A stretch of 64,000 bases of DNA from Corynebacterium atypicum (GTDB lineage Bacteria; Actinomycetota; Actinomycetes; Mycobacteriales; Mycobacteriaceae). Of the stretch, positions 55,107 to 63,915 are shown piece after piece (position 1 is the first letter of the stretch; each line of letters starts with the position of its first letter). The stretch is from NCBI RefSeq assembly GCF_000732945.1, contig NZ_CP008944.1, forward strand, positions 1,164,087 to 1,228,086, read 5' to 3'. The notes beneath the pieces were generated by a model that saw only the letters and a list, made by a program, of their open reading frames with translations, did not search any database and was not told the origin of the DNA. Position numbers and translations under genes: made by a program.

Positions 55107-56066
55107 TTAGCTCTCCTTCTTAGGCACCGGCGGCGTCGCCGCCTCCGCGGAGGCCGCCGCTCCGTACGCGCCCGAATCACCGTCCAGCTGCTCGCGCGCG
55201 GCCAGGACGGTAGCGATCCGGCCGAAGTCGCGATCCACCGAATCGACCGTGGACACTCCCCGCTCGCCGGCCGGGACCGCCTGCCTGGTCAAGCCAATCG
55301 CGCCCGTATCCGCCGCCGAGCCCACCAACCCGGCAAGAACCACCCCGTTGCCGCGCGTCTGCACCGCTTGCACAAAGTTCGAGACCACCTGGGCCGAGAA
55401 GCCCTCCTCGCCGGCGCCCTCGGAGCCGCCGGAGACCACCACCATCACCTGCGCGGGCCGGATCGTCTCCTTTTCATACTGCACAAAGCCGGCCTGGGCG
55501 AGCGTCTCCAACAGCGTCGCGCGCTCCTCCTCGCTGGCCTGAGACTTGCCCGAGTCGCGGGCCAGCATCAGCGCCGAGCCCAGAGCCTCGCCGAAGTGCG
55601 TGCCCGGATCGAGGTGGTCCTCCGACAGCTGCGCCCCGGCTGGCAACGTGTTGGTCACGATGGTCTTCAGCTCGTCTGCGCCGTCCTGGGCGGTGAACTT
55701 GCCCGTCAACGTGATCCGCCCGGCGTCGGTAGCCTTCGCCTTACGCAGCAGATCAGATACCGCATCGGCGTCCTCGTTGCGGGCATCCGCGGTGCGCACC
55801 AGGAGCACCGGGCGATCGGCGAGCACACCCTCGATGCTCGCCCGGCCCAGCTCGGCCACCACGGCATCGGCAGTCTTCGCCTGCGCCTCAGATATCTCCG
55901 CTTCGCGCTGCGCCTGCTCCAGCTCCGCGCGGGAACCAGTCAGCGCCTCCCCTCCGCTGTGCGTGGCTGGCGCGATCACCAGCGCGCCCGCGAGCACCCC
56001 CACGGCGACGCCAAAGCCTAACCCCGCCACCAGAAAGCCGCCGCGGCCGGAAGTCTTCTTAGCCAT
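55107..56066 (-). CDS. steB: SteB (MctB/Rv1698 family envelope protein)
   Basis: 319 residues. A single N-terminal membrane segment (GGFLVAGLGFGVAVGVLAGALVIA) is followed by a heptad-type region (LEQAQREAEISEAQAKTADA) and a large periplasmic domain of the DUF3186/copper transporter MctB family (GVLADRPVLLVRTAD, LTGKFTAQDG, VVVSGG). In C. glutamicum SteB works with SteA, encoded just upstream, to stimulate peptidoglycan cleavage by the RipC-FtsEX cell separation system. The mycobacterial relative was described as a copper transport protein. Co-transcription with steA (40-nt gap) favours the SteA/SteB role. Confidence 0.88.
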   Translation of the reverse strand: MAKKTSGRGGFLVAGLGFGVAVGVLAGALVIAPATHSGGEALTGSRAELEQAQREAEISEAQAKTADAVVAELGRASIEGVLADRPVLLVRTADARNEDADAVSDLLRKAKATDAGRITLTGKFTAQDGADELKTIVTNTLPAGAQLSEDHLDPGTHFGEALGSALMLARDSGKSQASEEERATLLETLAQAGFVQYEKETIRPAQVMVVVSGGSEGAGEEGFSAQVVSNFVQAVQTRGNGVVLAGLVGSAADTGAIGLTRQAVPAGERGVSTVDSVDRDFGRIATVLAAREQLDGDSGAYGAAASAEAATPPVPKKES

Positions 56067-56106
56067 TTACGTACCTTTGTTCTTCCTATCAATGATCGCC
56101 GCTGAG

Positions 56107-57294
56107 CTAGAACCAGCTCTGGACGGTCAACGCGATGCTATTCCAGGTGTCGATCAGGTTCTGCGTAAAACCGGCGTCGCCGGTCAAACCGGCAACCAGT
56201 ATCACCGCCGCAGCGGCCACCAGGATTCCCAGCACCGCCCACAGCCACGCCGTCGAACCGCCGCGATTGACCCGATACAGCTCGATGACGGCGTCGGCGT
56301 CCACGAGCTTGGTGCCCACCTTCGCCCGGGCAAGCAGCGCCGCCGGAGTGGCCTCCGGGCGATCGGCAAAGATCTGGTCGAGCCCCAGCGGCGCACCGGC
56401 GTTGACCACCAGCTGCGCGCCGTGATACTCGCTGAGCAATAGCGCCAGATCCGTCGCCGACTGGGTGGCCGCCGGGAACGTCATCGCGCCAATGCCCAAA
56501 TCCTGGATGCGCTCCAGGCCGGGTGCGTGCCCGTCCGGCTCGGCCGGCAACACCACGCGCGCCCCGCTGCGCAGCGCGTCCGAGCCGATGCCAGAGGGAT
56601 TACCCACGATCAAGTCCGGCGTATAACCAGCCTCCACCAAGGTGTCGGCCGCGGCGTCGACGCCGATGAGCGCCGGCTCGTACTCCCGAATAAAGTTGTG
56701 CAGGTCTTTCAGCTGCTCGCGGTGGCGCACCCCCGGGCTTAAGATGACGACCTTCCGCCCCGAGACCAGCGAGCCCGTATCCGGCACGCCCAGCCCGTCG
56801 ATCAACAGCGGCGCCTCCGAGTTGATGAACTCGGTGGTGTTGCCAAAAAAGGCCTCCATGTGGTCCACCAGACCCTGCTGGGCCTCGCTAAACCGGCGGT
56901 CGGCCTCGTCGGCATTGACCGGGACGGCGGCGCCGACCTCGTCCTCGCCGTAAAACAGGCCGCCCTCTTCGGTCACCCGGCCCTTCTTGCTGCCGCGCAG
57001 CCGCGAGTGCGCCTCTGCGCCCAACTCCTCAAAGATCGGGATCTCAGCATCGAGCAGCATCTGCGGGCCAAAGTTGGGCACCGCACCGGTGGTGAACTGG
57101 CTAATGTTGATCACGGCTGCAGGGCGCAGGTCAATCAGCTGCTGGGCGGCCGGACGCGAGATATCGGGGGCGTCGACCACCGCGATGTCGCCGGCAGAAA
57201 ACTTTTTTAGGTTGCGGGCCAACCCGGCTCCGGTGAGATCGCGGACCGTGCCGTGGATGCCCGGGAGGTCGTCGTTGCGGGAGAACAGACTCAT
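56107..57294 (-). CDS. steA: SteA, thiamine pyrophosphokinase-like cell separation protein
   Basis: 395 residues from ATG 57294; ATG 57303 is an alternative, and neither has a clear ribosome site. Cytosolic N-terminal part (~1-340) with a region like the catalytic domain of thiamine pyrophosphokinase (ALIGVDAAADTLVEAGYTPD, then LIVGNPSGIGS, where the kinase would have Asp-rich metal ligands), so kinase activity is doubtful. A single membrane helix near the end (STAWLWAVLGILVAAAAVIL) is followed by a short external tail. In C. glutamicum SteA pairs with SteB in the RipC-FtsEX pathway that separates daughter cells. Gene order recN-steA-steB is conserved. Confidence 0.9.
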   Translation of the reverse strand: MSLFSRNDDLPGIHGTVRDLTGAGLARNLKKFSAGDIAVVDAPDISRPAAQQLIDLRPAAVINISQFTTGAVPNFGPQMLLDAEIPIFEELGAEAHSRLRGSKKGRVTEEGGLFYGEDEVGAAVPVNADEADRRFSEAQQGLVDHMEAFFGNTTEFINSEAPLLIDGLGVPDTGSLVSGRKVVILSPGVRHREQLKDLHNFIREYEPALIGVDAAADTLVEAGYTPDLIVGNPSGIGSDALRSGARVVLPAEPDGHAPGLERIQDLGIGAMTFPAATQSATDLALLLSEYHGAQLVVNAGAPLGLDQIFADRPEATPAALLARAKVGTKLVDADAVIELYRVNRGGSTAWLWAVLGILVAAAAVILVAGLTGDAGFTQNLIDTWNSIALTVQSWF

Positions 57295-57382
57295 ACGGCC
57301 CATTCTTATCGGCCGAGCCCGCCCCGTGGCGGAGGCGCGCCGGCCCGCCGGGCACCCGAACGCGCATCCCGCCTATCACCAG

Positions 57383-59194
57383 CTAGGCGTCGCGGGCCAT
57401 CGCCTCGCGCTCTTTCTGGGCGCGCGCCAACAGGTCAGCCGCGTGCGCCCGGCCGCTTTCCGAGTCTGCCAGCCCGGCGAGCATCCGAGCTAGCTCCCGC
57501 ACCCGGGATTCGCCCGCCAGCGCGGTCACCTCGGAGACCACGCCCGTTGCCTGAGCGCCCGCGCTGGTTTCTTCCTTCTCCACGTGCAGGTGCGTCTGGG
57601 CAAACGCTGCCACCTGCGGCAGATGCGTCACCACGATCACCTGATGGGTCAGACTCAGCCGGGCGAGCCGACGCCCAATCTCAATCGCAGCCTGGCCGCC
57701 CACCCCGGAATCCACCTCGTCGAAGACCAAAGTGGTACCCGCAGATTCGCCAGCCACGATCACCTCGAGTGCCAGCATGACGCGGGAGAGCTCGCCGCCG
57801 GAGGCCGACGCCGCGAGCCCGCGCGGCTCCGCGTCCGGGGCGGGCGCCAGCATGAACTCGACTTCATCCGCCCCCTTCGGTCCCGGTGGGCATGGGCGCA
57901 CCGCCACCGAAAACTCCGCGCGGCCCATCGCCAGGCCGGCCAGCTCCGCGGTCACCGCAGCCGAGAGCCGCTTCGCCGCCCGGTTACGCGCCCGAGACAG
58001 CTTCGCGGCCGCAGCGTCGCGCTTCTGCTCGGCCTTACCCACCCGGGCCTGAAGTTCCTCCACGGCCGCAGGAGAGACGTCGATTTGGGCGAGCCTGCGC
58101 TGCACTTTCTCCCGCCAGGCCACCACCCCTGCCGCGTCCGGCGCGTACTTGCGGGTCAAACCCTTCAGCTGCTGCTGGCGTAGCAGCGCCTGCTCCAAGG
58201 CCTCCGGATCCATATCCAACCCGGCTAGAAACGCGCCCAGCTCGCCGGAGACCTCGGCAAGCTCGGCGGTCACGGCGTCCAGCCGCTCGCCAAGCGCACG
58301 CAGCTCGTCGTCGTCCACCGCGCCCAGTCCGCCCGCCGCGCGGCCCACCGCCGCCGCGGCCGGCTCCGCCTCCTGGAGTTCCGCTGCCCCGAGGGCCTCC
58401 GGGCCGTCGATGAGCGCCACCGCCTGCTCGGCCGCCTCGCGCAAGGCGTCGACGTCCTGCAAGCGCCGAATGCGCGCAACCAGCTCCTCGTCCTCGCCGG
58501 CGACCGGCGCCACCTGGTCAATCTCGCCCAGCGCGAACTCCAGCCGATCGATCTCTTGGGCCAACTCGCGGCGCTTACTCGAGCGCTCCGCCAGGTCTGC
58601 GGCAAGCTTCTGGTGCTCCGCGTAAGCCTTCTGGTAGGCCTGCTTGAGCGTGCCTATCCCCTCGCCGAAGCCGTCCAGTGCCGCCAGCTGCTCGCCGGGG
58701 CTGGTCAGGCGCAGCTGATCGTGCTGGCCGTGGATGGTGAGCACCGCGCCGGTGAACTGCCCCAGCGTCGCCGCCGGGACGTGGCGCCCGCCCAGATGAG
58801 CCCGTGAGCGCACCGCCTTATTATCCGACGCCAGCGTCAGGGTGCGCGCCGCCAACCAGTCGCCGTTTTCGTCCGGCTCGGCGCCGGCCTCTCGCGCGAC
58901 GTCGGTGGCGCTGCGCACGGCCGTACTCACCGCGTCGGGGTCGCCGGGGAATGCGCTCGCATCGTCTTCGCTTTTCGGCTGCGGTAGCGCAAAGACCCCT
59001 TCGACCGCCGCGCTTTTCGCTCCCCGCCGGATCCGCGAGGCCTCCGCCCGCGCGCCAGACAGCAGCTTCAACCCGGTGACCACCATCGTCTTGCCGGCGC
59101 CGGTCTCGCCGGTGAGCACCGTCAAACCCGGGGAAAACTCTGCGCGAGCACGCGGGAGCACACCCAGATTCTCAATAGTCATCTCGACGAGCAT
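57383..59194 (-). CDS. recN: DNA repair protein RecN
   Basis: 603 residues. Walker A LTGETGAGKTMVV (~27-39) near the N-terminus, then a long coiled-coil-rich middle (~160-380) and a C-terminal half with ABC-type signature LAASASGGELSRVMLALEV and Walker B TTLVFDEVDSGVGGQAA, then VIVVTHLPQVAAFA. This is the SMC-like architecture of RecN, which acts early in double-strand break repair. The start MLVEMTIENLGVL is typical. It lies between nadK and steA, as in mycobacteria. Confidence 0.95.
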   Translation of the reverse strand: MLVEMTIENLGVLPRARAEFSPGLTVLTGETGAGKTMVVTGLKLLSGARAEASRIRRGAKSAAVEGVFALPQPKSEDDASAFPGDPDAVSTAVRSATDVAREAGAEPDENGDWLAARTLTLASDNKAVRSRAHLGGRHVPAATLGQFTGAVLTIHGQHDQLRLTSPGEQLAALDGFGEGIGTLKQAYQKAYAEHQKLAADLAERSSKRRELAQEIDRLEFALGEIDQVAPVAGEDEELVARIRRLQDVDALREAAEQAVALIDGPEALGAAELQEAEPAAAAVGRAAGGLGAVDDDELRALGERLDAVTAELAEVSGELGAFLAGLDMDPEALEQALLRQQQLKGLTRKYAPDAAGVVAWREKVQRRLAQIDVSPAAVEELQARVGKAEQKRDAAAAKLSRARNRAAKRLSAAVTAELAGLAMGRAEFSVAVRPCPPGPKGADEVEFMLAPAPDAEPRGLAASASGGELSRVMLALEVIVAGESAGTTLVFDEVDSGVGGQAAIEIGRRLARLSLTHQVIVVTHLPQVAAFAQTHLHVEKEETSAGAQATGVVSEVTALAGESRVRELARMLAGLADSESGRAHAADLLARAQKEREAMARDA

Positions 59195-59245
59195 GCGACC
59201 TACTTTAGTGGCTGTGCGCCCATCGCCGGGGCGCAGCGCATCGGG

Positions 59246-60193
59246 CTAGCGGGCCTTGCGCCTGGGATTGGGCCCGCGCCAGCCTTCCACCGGCAGGCGC
59301 AGCTTGGTGACCAACCGGTCAGTAAAGGGGCGGTCGTCCAAGCGAACCCACCGCACCGGGCGCTGGCCGCGCACCACCTCAACCCGCGACCCCGGGGGAA
59401 GCGCCACCGGACGAAACCCATCCATCACCGCCAGCGCCGGCGTCGCCTTCGGCGCGGACTCAACGGCCACCGTCGAATGCGGGCTGACCACCAGCGGCTT
59501 GGTGAACAAGGCGTGGGCGTTATTGGGCACCACCAAAATCGCGTCCAGCTCCGGCCAAAGCACCGGCCCGCCGGCGGAGAACGCGTAGGCCGTCGAGCCA
59601 GTCGGGGTGGAGATCAACACCCCGTCGCAGCCAAAGGAGCTCACCGGGCGCCCATCGACCTCTAGCACCGCGTCGAGCACCCCGCGCCGGTTCAGGTTCT
59701 CTATGCTCACCTCGTTGAGCGCCCACCCCGTCTCGCGCACGTTGAGGTCCTCGTCGAGTACCCGCACCGCGATCGTCATCCGGTTTTCCACCCGGTAGTC
59801 GCGGTCGATGATGCGCTGGGCGGCCAGCTCGAGCGACTCTGCCTCCCATTCCGCCAAAAACCCCACGTGGCCCAGGTTGATGCCTAGAACCGGGAGATCG
59901 GCGCCAAAGGCGATGTCGGCTGCGCGCAAAAACGTGCCGTCTCCGCCCAGCACGAGCACCAGCTCCACCCCCTCAGCCGCCTGGGCAGTAGCCGGGTAAC
60001 GCGGCAGCTGAGAGAGCACCGGGTCGGCCGCGATCGGCGCGGGATCGGCCGGCTCGATCGTGCGTACCCGAAGGCCGCCGTCGAGCAGCAGCTCGGCGAC
60101 TCGCGACGCCGATTCCAGGTTCTCCTTGCGGCCCACGTGCAGCGCGAGCAGAATCTCGCGGCGTGCCTCAGGGCGTGTGTCGTGCACAGCCAC
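59246..60193 (-). CDS. nadK: NAD kinase
   Basis: 315 residues from GTG 60193 (AGGTGG just upstream, inside the preceding small gene). The NAD kinase signatures are present: LVLGGDGTFLRAAD (~80-93) with the GGDGT phosphate loop and GCDGVLISTPTGSTAYAFSA (about residues 183-202). The enzyme makes NADP from NAD with ATP or polyphosphate in actinobacteria. It is in the conserved run tlyA-nadK-recN. Confidence 0.95.
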   Translation of the reverse strand: MAVHDTRPEARREILLALHVGRKENLESASRVAELLLDGGLRVRTIEPADPAPIAADPVLSQLPRYPATAQAAEGVELVLVLGGDGTFLRAADIAFGADLPVLGINLGHVGFLAEWEAESLELAAQRIIDRDYRVENRMTIAVRVLDEDLNVRETGWALNEVSIENLNRRGVLDAVLEVDGRPVSSFGCDGVLISTPTGSTAYAFSAGGPVLWPELDAILVVPNNAHALFTKPLVVSPHSTVAVESAPKATPALAVMDGFRPVALPPGSRVEVVRGQRPVRWVRLDDRPFTDRLVTKLRLPVEGWRGPNPRRKAR

Positions 60194-60196
60194 CAG

Positions 60197-60319
60197 CTAC
60201 CACCTGGTCTTTCTGGTCTTCAGGAACTCTTCCACCGGGCCGAAAGCCTCCTTAAGAAAATGGGCGTCCGCCGCGGGGGCGGCCCGAGCTCGCCAGGCCG
60301 CCTGTGCGTTCTCGTCCAC
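60197..60319 (-). CDS. Small conserved-looking protein between tlyA and nadK
   Basis: A 40-residue frame from GTG 60319 to TAG 60197-60199, ending 3 nt before the nadK start. The sequence is non-random and amphipathic (ENAQAAWRARAAPAADAHFL, then KEAFGPVEEFLKTRKTRW). It lies in the same frame as tlyA and begins 18 nt after that stop. There is no good ribosome site at the GTG, so it may depend on translational coupling. I do not recognise a family; existence is likely but not certain. Confidence 0.5.
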   Translation of the reverse strand: MDENAQAAWRARAAPAADAHFLKEAFGPVEEFLKTRKTRW

Positions 60320-60337
60320 GCAGTATCGCAGCCGCGA

Positions 60338-61168
60338 TCACTGCGGACCGCGGGCGACCGCCTCCGCGATGATCTCGGCGCGGCGCTCGCGACCCGGGTC
60401 TGCCGCTCCGGCGTCATTGACCAGCCACAGGAAATACTCCACGTTGCCGCTCGGGCCCGGAAGAGGCGAAGCGACGGCGGCCTTTAGCGTCAATCCTAGC
60501 CCCGCCGCACACTCGGCAACCTTTTCGGCCGCTTCCCGGCGCAGCTGCGCCGAACGCACCACACCCCCGTGGCCCAGCCGGTCCTTTCCCACCTCGAACT
60601 GCGGCTTGACCATGGGAAGAAGGTCCGCGCCCGGGCCCATGACCCGCTGAATCGCCGGCAAAGTGAGCGTCAACGAAATAAACGAGAGATCGCCCACCAT
60701 CACCTCGCACGCGCCCCCGGTGCGCTCGAGGTCAAGGTAGCGGATGTTGGTCCGGTCGAGCACCGTGACCCGATCGTCGTTTTGCAGCCGCCAGATGAGC
60801 TGGCCGTAGCCGACGTCGACGGCGACCACTTCGCGCGCGCCGCGATCCAGGCAGACGTCAGTAAACCCGCCCGTCGACGCCCCGGCGTCGAGCACCCTGC
60901 GTCCCTCGAGCTGAAAGCCCAGCGGCTCAACGGCCTCAAGGGCGCCGAGGAGCTTGTGCGCGCCGCGCGAGGCCCAACGATCTTCCTCGGCCTTTGCCAC
61001 CTTGATCGACGCCCCCTCGGGCACCTGAGTGGCCGGCTTGAGCGCCGGAAACCCGTTGAGACTCACCCTTCCCGCCTTGATCATCCGGTTCGCCTGCTCG
61101 CGGGAATGCGCGATCTTGCGGTGCACCAGCTCGGAATCCAGCCTGCGCTTCGCTTTCTTAGCTACCAT
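60338..61168 (-). CDS. tlyA: TlyA, rRNA 2'-O-ribose methyltransferase / hemolysin family
   Basis: 276 residues from ATG 61168 (AGGAGG 6 nt upstream; ATG 61171 directly before it is too close). The N-terminal S4 RNA-binding domain has LDSELVHRKIAHSREQANRM and GRVSLNG. The Rossmann methyltransferase domain has VLDAGASTGGFTDVCLDRGA (AdoMet loop) and VVAVDVGYGQL, and the catalytic Lys-type residues of the FtsJ/TlyA fold are expected later. Mycobacterial TlyA methylates 16S C1409 and 23S C1920 and its loss gives capreomycin resistance. The start overlaps the end of the preceding small gene, indicating coupling. Confidence 0.94.
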   Translation of the reverse strand: MVAKKAKRRLDSELVHRKIAHSREQANRMIKAGRVSLNGFPALKPATQVPEGASIKVAKAEEDRWASRGAHKLLGALEAVEPLGFQLEGRRVLDAGASTGGFTDVCLDRGAREVVAVDVGYGQLIWRLQNDDRVTVLDRTNIRYLDLERTGGACEVMVGDLSFISLTLTLPAIQRVMGPGADLLPMVKPQFEVGKDRLGHGGVVRSAQLRREAAEKVAECAAGLGLTLKAAVASPLPGPSGNVEYFLWLVNDAGAADPGRERRAEIIAEAVARGPQ

Positions 61169-61430
61169 CATCGACCTCCTGGCCGCTTCGCCGGGGCTCA
61201 CCTTGGGCTTCGTGCGGGTACGCCCCGATCCCCTCGCCGCTAAGCACCCCCTGCAGAATCTCGTGGGCGTGTCCCAAGCGTTGGGCCTCCTCCTGAAGAG
61301 CCTCGGCAATGGCGCCTGTGGGGGCGCCGGAAAATTCCGGGGGCGCGCCGAGCACCTCGTCGAGGCGCCCGCGCAAGGCCTCCGGGTCGATCCTGGCGCC
61401 GCGCGGGTCGGCGGGCTTGGGCGCGGGCAC
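61158..61430 (-). CDS. Small protein between HAD phosphatase and tlyA (Rv1693 position)
   Basis: 90 residues from GTG 61430, one base after the HAD stop, with GGAAG 7 nt upstream; it ends at TAA 61158-61160 inside the start of tlyA. The sequence is hydrophilic and protein-like (RIDPEALRGRLDEVLGAPPE, AIAEALQEEAQRLGHAHEIL). Mycobacteria have a small gene of unknown function in the same slot. Tight packing on both sides supports real translation. No function can be proposed. Confidence 0.7.
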   Translation of the reverse strand: MPAPKPADPRGARIDPEALRGRLDEVLGAPPEFSGAPTGAIAEALQEEAQRLGHAHEILQGVLSGEGIGAYPHEAQGEPRRSGQEVDDGS

Positions 61431-61431
61431 C

Positions 61432-62433
61432 CTAGTTCTTCCAGCCCGCCGCGGCAGCCTCGGCCCGCTCGCCCACGGCGCGCACCTCGTTAGGCGGGAT
61501 CTCGCTGGCCCAGGCGGCAGCGAGTACGGTGCGCATCGCCTGGATGGAGGTAGCCTCCGCGTCGCCTTCTCGAAGTTCGACGGCGAGGCCGTAATCCTCC
61601 ATATCGACAACCTCGGCGACAAACCCGCCCTGGGCGCTCGGGCGCAGCTCGTCCGCCTCACAGAACAGCCCCGAGAGATCCTCGGCGATGAAGGTCGGGC
61701 GCTCGTCCTCGTCGGCCACGAGCAGCTCCCGCATGCCCGAAACCCCGGTGAGCACGTGCAGAGTGTCCATCTCGGCCGCGTTGCCGCCCCGGATGTCCGT
61801 ATTGAGCCGGTCGCCCACGGCTAGCGGCCTCGTCGCGCCGACGTGCCGGGCAGCCACATGGAACATCGTCGCCTCCGGCTTGCCGGCGGACACCGGCTCG
61901 ACCCCGGTCGCAGAGACGACCGCGGCGACCATCGAGCCGTTGCCCACCATGAGGCCGCGCTGCATCGGCAGCGTCGTATCCAGATTCGTTGCGTAGAAGC
62001 GGGCACCCGCCCGGATCGCCAGGGCAGCCTCAGAAAGCTCGGCCCACCCCGTGCGCGGGTCGTGGCCCTGAATGACCACGTCCGGGTTCTCCGCCGCGCT
62101 TTCAACCACGTCAAGCCCGGCAGCGCGCGCGATCTCGCGCAGACTATCGACGCCCAGGATGAGTGCCCGGGCGCCCGCGCCGCCGTCCGCCAGCGCCAGC
62201 TTCACTCCGGCCTGCGCCGAGGTGACCACCTGCTCGGCCGGCGGGTGCAGCCCAATGCTTTCCAGCATGCGGGCCACCTCCTCCGGGCCGCGGGAGGCGT
62301 TGTTGGTCACGTAGACATCGGGCAACTCGCTGGCCGTGATCGCTTCGACCGCACCCGCGATCGGCCGGCCGCCTTCCCACACGGTGCCGTCGAGGTCAAG
62401 CAAGAGGGCATCATAGTCATTGACGAGCGTCAT
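61432..62433 (-). CDS. HAD-IIA phosphatase, glycerol-3-phosphate phosphatase-like (Rv1692 type)
   Basis: 333 residues. HAD motif I LLLDLDGTVWEG (~9-20), motif II VYVTNNASRG, cap domain of the NagD type, motif III Lys in SAGKPEATMF, motif IV AVGDRLNTDIRGG. The Mycobacterium tuberculosis protein at this position dephosphorylates glycerol 3-phosphate in phospholipid recycling; the same activity is inferred here from synteny and family. The C-terminal ~75 residues form an extra domain also seen in mycobacterial relatives. It starts 6 nt after the TPR gene. Confidence 0.9.
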   Translation of the reverse strand: MTLVNDYDALLLDLDGTVWEGGRPIAGAVEAITASELPDVYVTNNASRGPEEVARMLESIGLHPPAEQVVTSAQAGVKLALADGGAGARALILGVDSLREIARAAGLDVVESAAENPDVVIQGHDPRTGWAELSEAALAIRAGARFYATNLDTTLPMQRGLMVGNGSMVAAVVSATGVEPVSAGKPEATMFHVAARHVGATRPLAVGDRLNTDIRGGNAAEMDTLHVLTGVSGMRELLVADEDERPTFIAEDLSGLFCEADELRPSAQGGFVAEVVDMEDYGLAVELREGDAEATSIQAMRTVLAAAWASEIPPNEVRAVGERAEAAAAGWKN

Positions 62434-62439
62434 GGCTTG

Positions 62440-63540
62440 TTATTCTACGTCCTCGCCACCCGCCGGCTGGTCCTGCGCGCCGGCTAGCTCTGCAACACGC
62501 ACCGCGGCGTCGGTAAGCTCCTCGACGTCTTGGGCCTGGCACACCTTAAACCAGTGCTCGGCGTCCGCGTGGCGCCCTGCGGCCAACAAGGCATCGGCAA
62601 GGGCATAGCTCAGCCGCGCGGCGGTCACACCGGTGGCGTTCTCGCTCACCCCGGCAGCCTCCAACGTGGTCACCGCGGCGTCCGCGTTACCCATGTCGAG
62701 ACGGGCGCCCGCCGCCACGATCGTCAGCTCCGCGGCCTGGTCGGGATCGAGCTGGCTCGCCTCTTCGCTCCGGGCGATCTCCAGGGCACGCTCGGGGCGA
62801 CCAAGACCGCGCTCGCAATCGGCCATGACGGCCAAAAGGCCCGGGCCCCCGCTCATCCGGCGGGCCGCGCGAAGCTCGGACAAAGCCTCGTGCCACTCGC
62901 CGGCGTGATAGGCGGCGATGCCCACGGTCTCGCGCGTGACGGCAACCCGCCCCGCTCGGTCCTTGGCGGCGCGAGCGTGCTCGAGAGCGCGCACCGGCTC
63001 GTCCGCCATCAAGATCGCAGCGGCCGCGAGGTGTGCGGCGACCTTCTGCCCGTTGTGCTTCGAGAGCACCTTGAGGTCCTGCAGCACCATCGGGTCGAGG
63101 TCATGGAAGTCCACGTCAGCTGGGATCTCCGGCTCGTTGATGCGCTTTCCCAGGCGCTCCTCCCTAAAGCCCGAGCGCTGCGGGTGCAGGCGCTGCTTAT
63201 CGCGGCCCGCTCCACCGCGTTGGGCGTGCTTCCGCGGCGGCTGCTCTCCGCGTCGTTCAGCCCGCTCGCCGCGCTGCCGTTGGCCGTCGCGGGTGCCCCG
63301 GCCACCACGCTCGCCGAAGGGCCTGCCGCCCTTGCGGTTCTGCGGGCGATCGCGGCGCTGCGAACGGTCCGCCCCCTCACCGCAATGCCGGTCGGTACGC
63401 CGCGGCCCATCGCGGCGCTCAGAGCCGTAGGGCCTGCCTGCAGCACGCTGGCCGTCACCTCGACCGGCGTTGTCGCGCGGACGGCCTGCGCGATTGCGCT
63501 CGTGGCGCCGATCGGGCTGCCGGTTGTCTTGGTCTGACAT
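62440..63540 (-). CDS. TPR-type protein with long Arg/Gly-rich disordered N-terminus (Rv1691 position)
   Basis: 366 residues from ATG 63538-63540 (GGAGAA 6 nt upstream). Residues ~1-130 are almost entirely Arg, Gly, Asp, Gln and Pro with many RR, RG and DR pairs, clearly disordered and probably nucleic-acid binding. Residues ~140-366 form helical repeats (AAHLAAAAILMADEPVRALE, EWHEALSELRAARRM, AGRHADAEHWFKVCQ) of the TPR type. It begins the operon that runs to recN and beyond and lies directly downstream of the rRNA operon. Function is unknown; an RNA-linked role is a guess from composition and location. Confidence 0.85.
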   Translation of the reverse strand: MSDQDNRQPDRRHERNRAGRPRDNAGRGDGQRAAGRPYGSERRDGPRRTDRHCGEGADRSQRRDRPQNRKGGRPFGERGGRGTRDGQRQRGERAERRGEQPPRKHAQRGGAGRDKQRLHPQRSGFREERLGKRINEPEIPADVDFHDLDPMVLQDLKVLSKHNGQKVAAHLAAAAILMADEPVRALEHARAAKDRAGRVAVTRETVGIAAYHAGEWHEALSELRAARRMSGGPGLLAVMADCERGLGRPERALEIARSEEASQLDPDQAAELTIVAAGARLDMGNADAAVTTLEAAGVSENATGVTAARLSYALADALLAAGRHADAEHWFKVCQAQDVEELTDAAVRVAELAGAQDQPAGGEDVE

Positions 63541-63590
63541 TCAGGTTCTCCTTCGAGCTACGCGGTCGACTGCACCTTAAAGATGGGCAC

Positions 63591-63641
63591 AAAAAAGTGC
63601 CGCTGTAAAACGCCTCATTGAAGACGTTCCACAGCGACACT
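63591..63641 (-). terminator. Terminator of the rRNA operon
   Basis: On the minus strand AGTGTCGCTGTGGAACG (63625-63641) pairs with CGTTTTACAGCGGCACT (63596-63612), with a few wobble pairs, followed by a run of T (63591-63596). It lies between 5S and the TPR gene. Confidence 0.88.
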
Positions 63642-63684
63642 CCTTTAATCCTAAAGATTTCACTATTGAGTTGTATTTGTTTAT

Positions 63685-63801
63685 GGTTGGCGGTTACCTA
63701 CTCTCCCACACTCTCCCGAGTGCAGTACCATCGGCGCGGGCGGGCTTAGCTTCCGGGTTCGGAATGGGACCGGGCGTGACCCCACCACTATCACCACCAA
63801 C
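63685..63801 (-). rRNA. rrf: 5S ribosomal RNA
   Basis: About 117 nt with paired ends (GTTGGTGG with CCGCCAACC) and conserved internal sequences CCCATTCCGAACCCGGAAG and GGGAGAGTAGGT. The ends are set by the terminal stem and may be off by one or two bases. Confidence 0.96.
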
Positions 63802-63915
63802 ACAACCATCACAGACACTCCCACACCCACATCACCACACTCGGTGACAGGTGCGGTGGCCGTGGTATGCCAGACACCAGAAAAGGACGCGAACACTTCA
63901 CCCAACACGAACCAT

